From positions 1-14,274 of the forward strand of contig DNHM01000073.1 in the NCBI GenBank assembly GCA_003485885.1: a DNA stretch of 14,274 nucleotides, in the 5' to 3' direction. Source of the stretch: Acidimicrobiaceae bacterium (GTDB lineage: Bacteria > Actinomycetota > Acidimicrobiia > Acidimicrobiales > UBA10347). Positions 13,513 to 14,274 of this stretch are shown here, one piece after another. A program made the position numbers and the translations under genes. A model generated the notes under the pieces. The model saw only the letters and a list, made by a program, of their open reading frames with translations, was not told the DNA's origin and did no database searches. Numbering within the stretch: position 1 is the stretch's first letter; each line of letters begins with the position of its first letter.

Positions 13513-14274
13513 ATGAAACTTGGCATGAGCATCAACTACGTCGGCGACTTCCATTCAACGGTCGACCAGGTCGTCGAATACGAAAAGGCCGGTCTGGACG
13601 TCGTCTGGGTTGCCGAGGCGTACAGCATCGATGCGGTCAGCCAGGTCGGCTTCCTGGCCGCCCGCACCGAGCGGGTCGAAATCGGCACCGGCATCCTCAA
13701 CGTCTTCTCTCGCACCGCCACAGCTATCGCCCAGACCGCCGCTGGTTGTGACTATGTGAGCAACGGCCGGTTCATCCTCGGCCTTGGCGCAAGCGGCCCT
13801 CAGGTCATCGAAGGTTTCCACGGCGTTCCGTACGAGAAGCCGATGAAGCGCATTAGTGAATACATCGATGTGACCCGGATGACCTTGCGCCGTGAGCCTG
13901 TCGTCTTCGACGGCAAGACGGTGCAGATTCCGCTTCCTGAGGGCCAGGGCACTGGCCTGGGCAAACCGCTCAAGCTCATCAACCATCCGGTTCGTTCCGA
14001 AGTCCCGATCTGGTGGGCGTCGCTGATGCCGCTGTCGGTCAAGCAGACCGCCAAGTCAGCCGACGGCTGGCTGCCCGTGTTCTTCTTGCCCGACGAATTC
14101 CAGCGGGTGTGGGGCGACGACCTCAAGGCTGGTACGGCTCTGCGCGATCCGGACATGAAGAAACTGGAGATCGGCGCTGGCGCAATGGTCGCTATCGGCG
14201 ATGAATACGCAGGCGATGGCGCCGACCACGTACTTGACCGTGGACGCCCATCGACCGCTCTGTACTGGGGCGGC
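13513..14274 (+). CDS. LLM-class F420-dependent oxidoreductase, Rv3520c type (3' truncated by window)
   Basis: The first 254 residues of a luciferase-like monooxygenase-fold protein; family members are about 340-350 residues, so roughly the last quarter lies beyond the edge. Such proteins form a TIM barrel and, in actinobacteria, mostly use the deazaflavin F420 for hydride transfer; FMN use cannot be excluded. The start MKLGMSINY, VVWVAEAYSIDAVSQ at 30-44, TERVEIGTGI at 52-61, GRFILGLGASGPQVIEGFHG at 85-104, the block PMKRISEYIDVTRMTLRREP at 110-129 and ADGWLPVFF at 183-191 match the Rv3520c group as I remember it. The substrate is unknown. The reading frame is intact up to the window end, so the truncation is only from the cut. 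Confidence 0.9.
   Translation, partial: MKLGMSINYVGDFHSTVDQVVEYEKAGLDVVWVAEAYSIDAVSQVGFLAARTERVEIGTGILNVFSRTATAIAQTAAGCDYVSNGRFILGLGASGPQVIEGFHGVPYEKPMKRISEYIDVTRMTLRREPVVFDGKTVQIPLPEGQGTGLGKPLKLINHPVRSEVPIWWASLMPLSVKQTAKSADGWLPVFFLPDEFQRVWGDDLKAGTALRDPDMKKLEIGAGAMVAIGDEYAGDGADHVLDRGRPSTALYWGG

Noticed and set aside
12245..14274. CoA-transferase and LLM oxidoreductase as an operon in one pathway
   Set aside because: They are only 44 bp apart in the same direction, but the LLM gene has its own leaderless-type -10, and neither substrate is known, so no pathway can be claimed.
1..14274. tRNA, rRNA, CRISPR arrays, insertion sequences or phage attachment sites
   Set aside because: I saw no cloverleaf-like sequence, no regularly spaced repeats, no transposase or integrase and no terminal repeats while reading both strands.

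Overview
The window looks like chromosomal DNA of a fairly GC-rich actinobacterium. An Acidimicrobiia-like lineage is a reasonable guess, but that is inference. The evidence is the gene content: a mycobacterial-type NucS/EndoMS mismatch endonuclease, a MurT-GatD lipid II amidation pair, an F420-type luciferase-like oxidoreductase of the Rv3520c kind, and an AarF/UbiB protein of the Rv0647c kind. Promoter architecture agrees. Most genes lack a Shine-Dalgarno sequence and instead have a -10-like hexamer (mostly TANNNT) ending 6-9 nt before the start codon, the pattern expected of leaderless transcripts. I see no mobile element, tRNA, rRNA or CRISPR array.

Layout, left to right: 1-156 has no supported gene. 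157-1776 (+) is an AarF/UbiB atypical kinase. 1789-2415 (-) is a HAD hydrolase convergent with it. 2553-4226 (+) is the ABC-F translation factor EttA, divergent from the HAD gene. 4329-5732 and 5729-6478 (+) are murT and gatD with a 4-bp overlap. 6501-8432 (-) is a membrane AAA protease of the FtsH family. An intergenic stretch with a strong inverted repeat follows. 8598-8729 (+) is a 43-residue small ORF. 8726-9385 (-) is nucS. 9483-10163 (+) is a PlsC-type acyltransferase. 10220-12193 (+) is a VanW-domain surface protein with an acidic, calcium-binding-like tail. 12245-13468 (+) is a CaiB/BaiF CoA-transferase. 13513 to the edge (+) is an LLM-class F420-dependent oxidoreductase, cut off by the window.

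Most genes are single transcription units, each with its own predicted promoter; murT-gatD is the only clear operon. Functions are mainly housekeeping: envelope building (MurT/GatD, PlsC, VanW, FtsH quality control), replication fidelity (NucS), translation control (EttA), and lipid or acyl-CoA metabolism (CoA-transferase, LLM oxidoreductase, AarF). I found no obvious new multi-gene system. The points most worth a second look are the leaderless-promoter pattern with its single Shine-Dalgarno exception at gatD, the unannotated 43-aa ORF with its own promoter, the 14-bp-arm inverted repeat between that ORF and ftsH, and the VanW protein ending in three DxDxDGxxDxC repeats.
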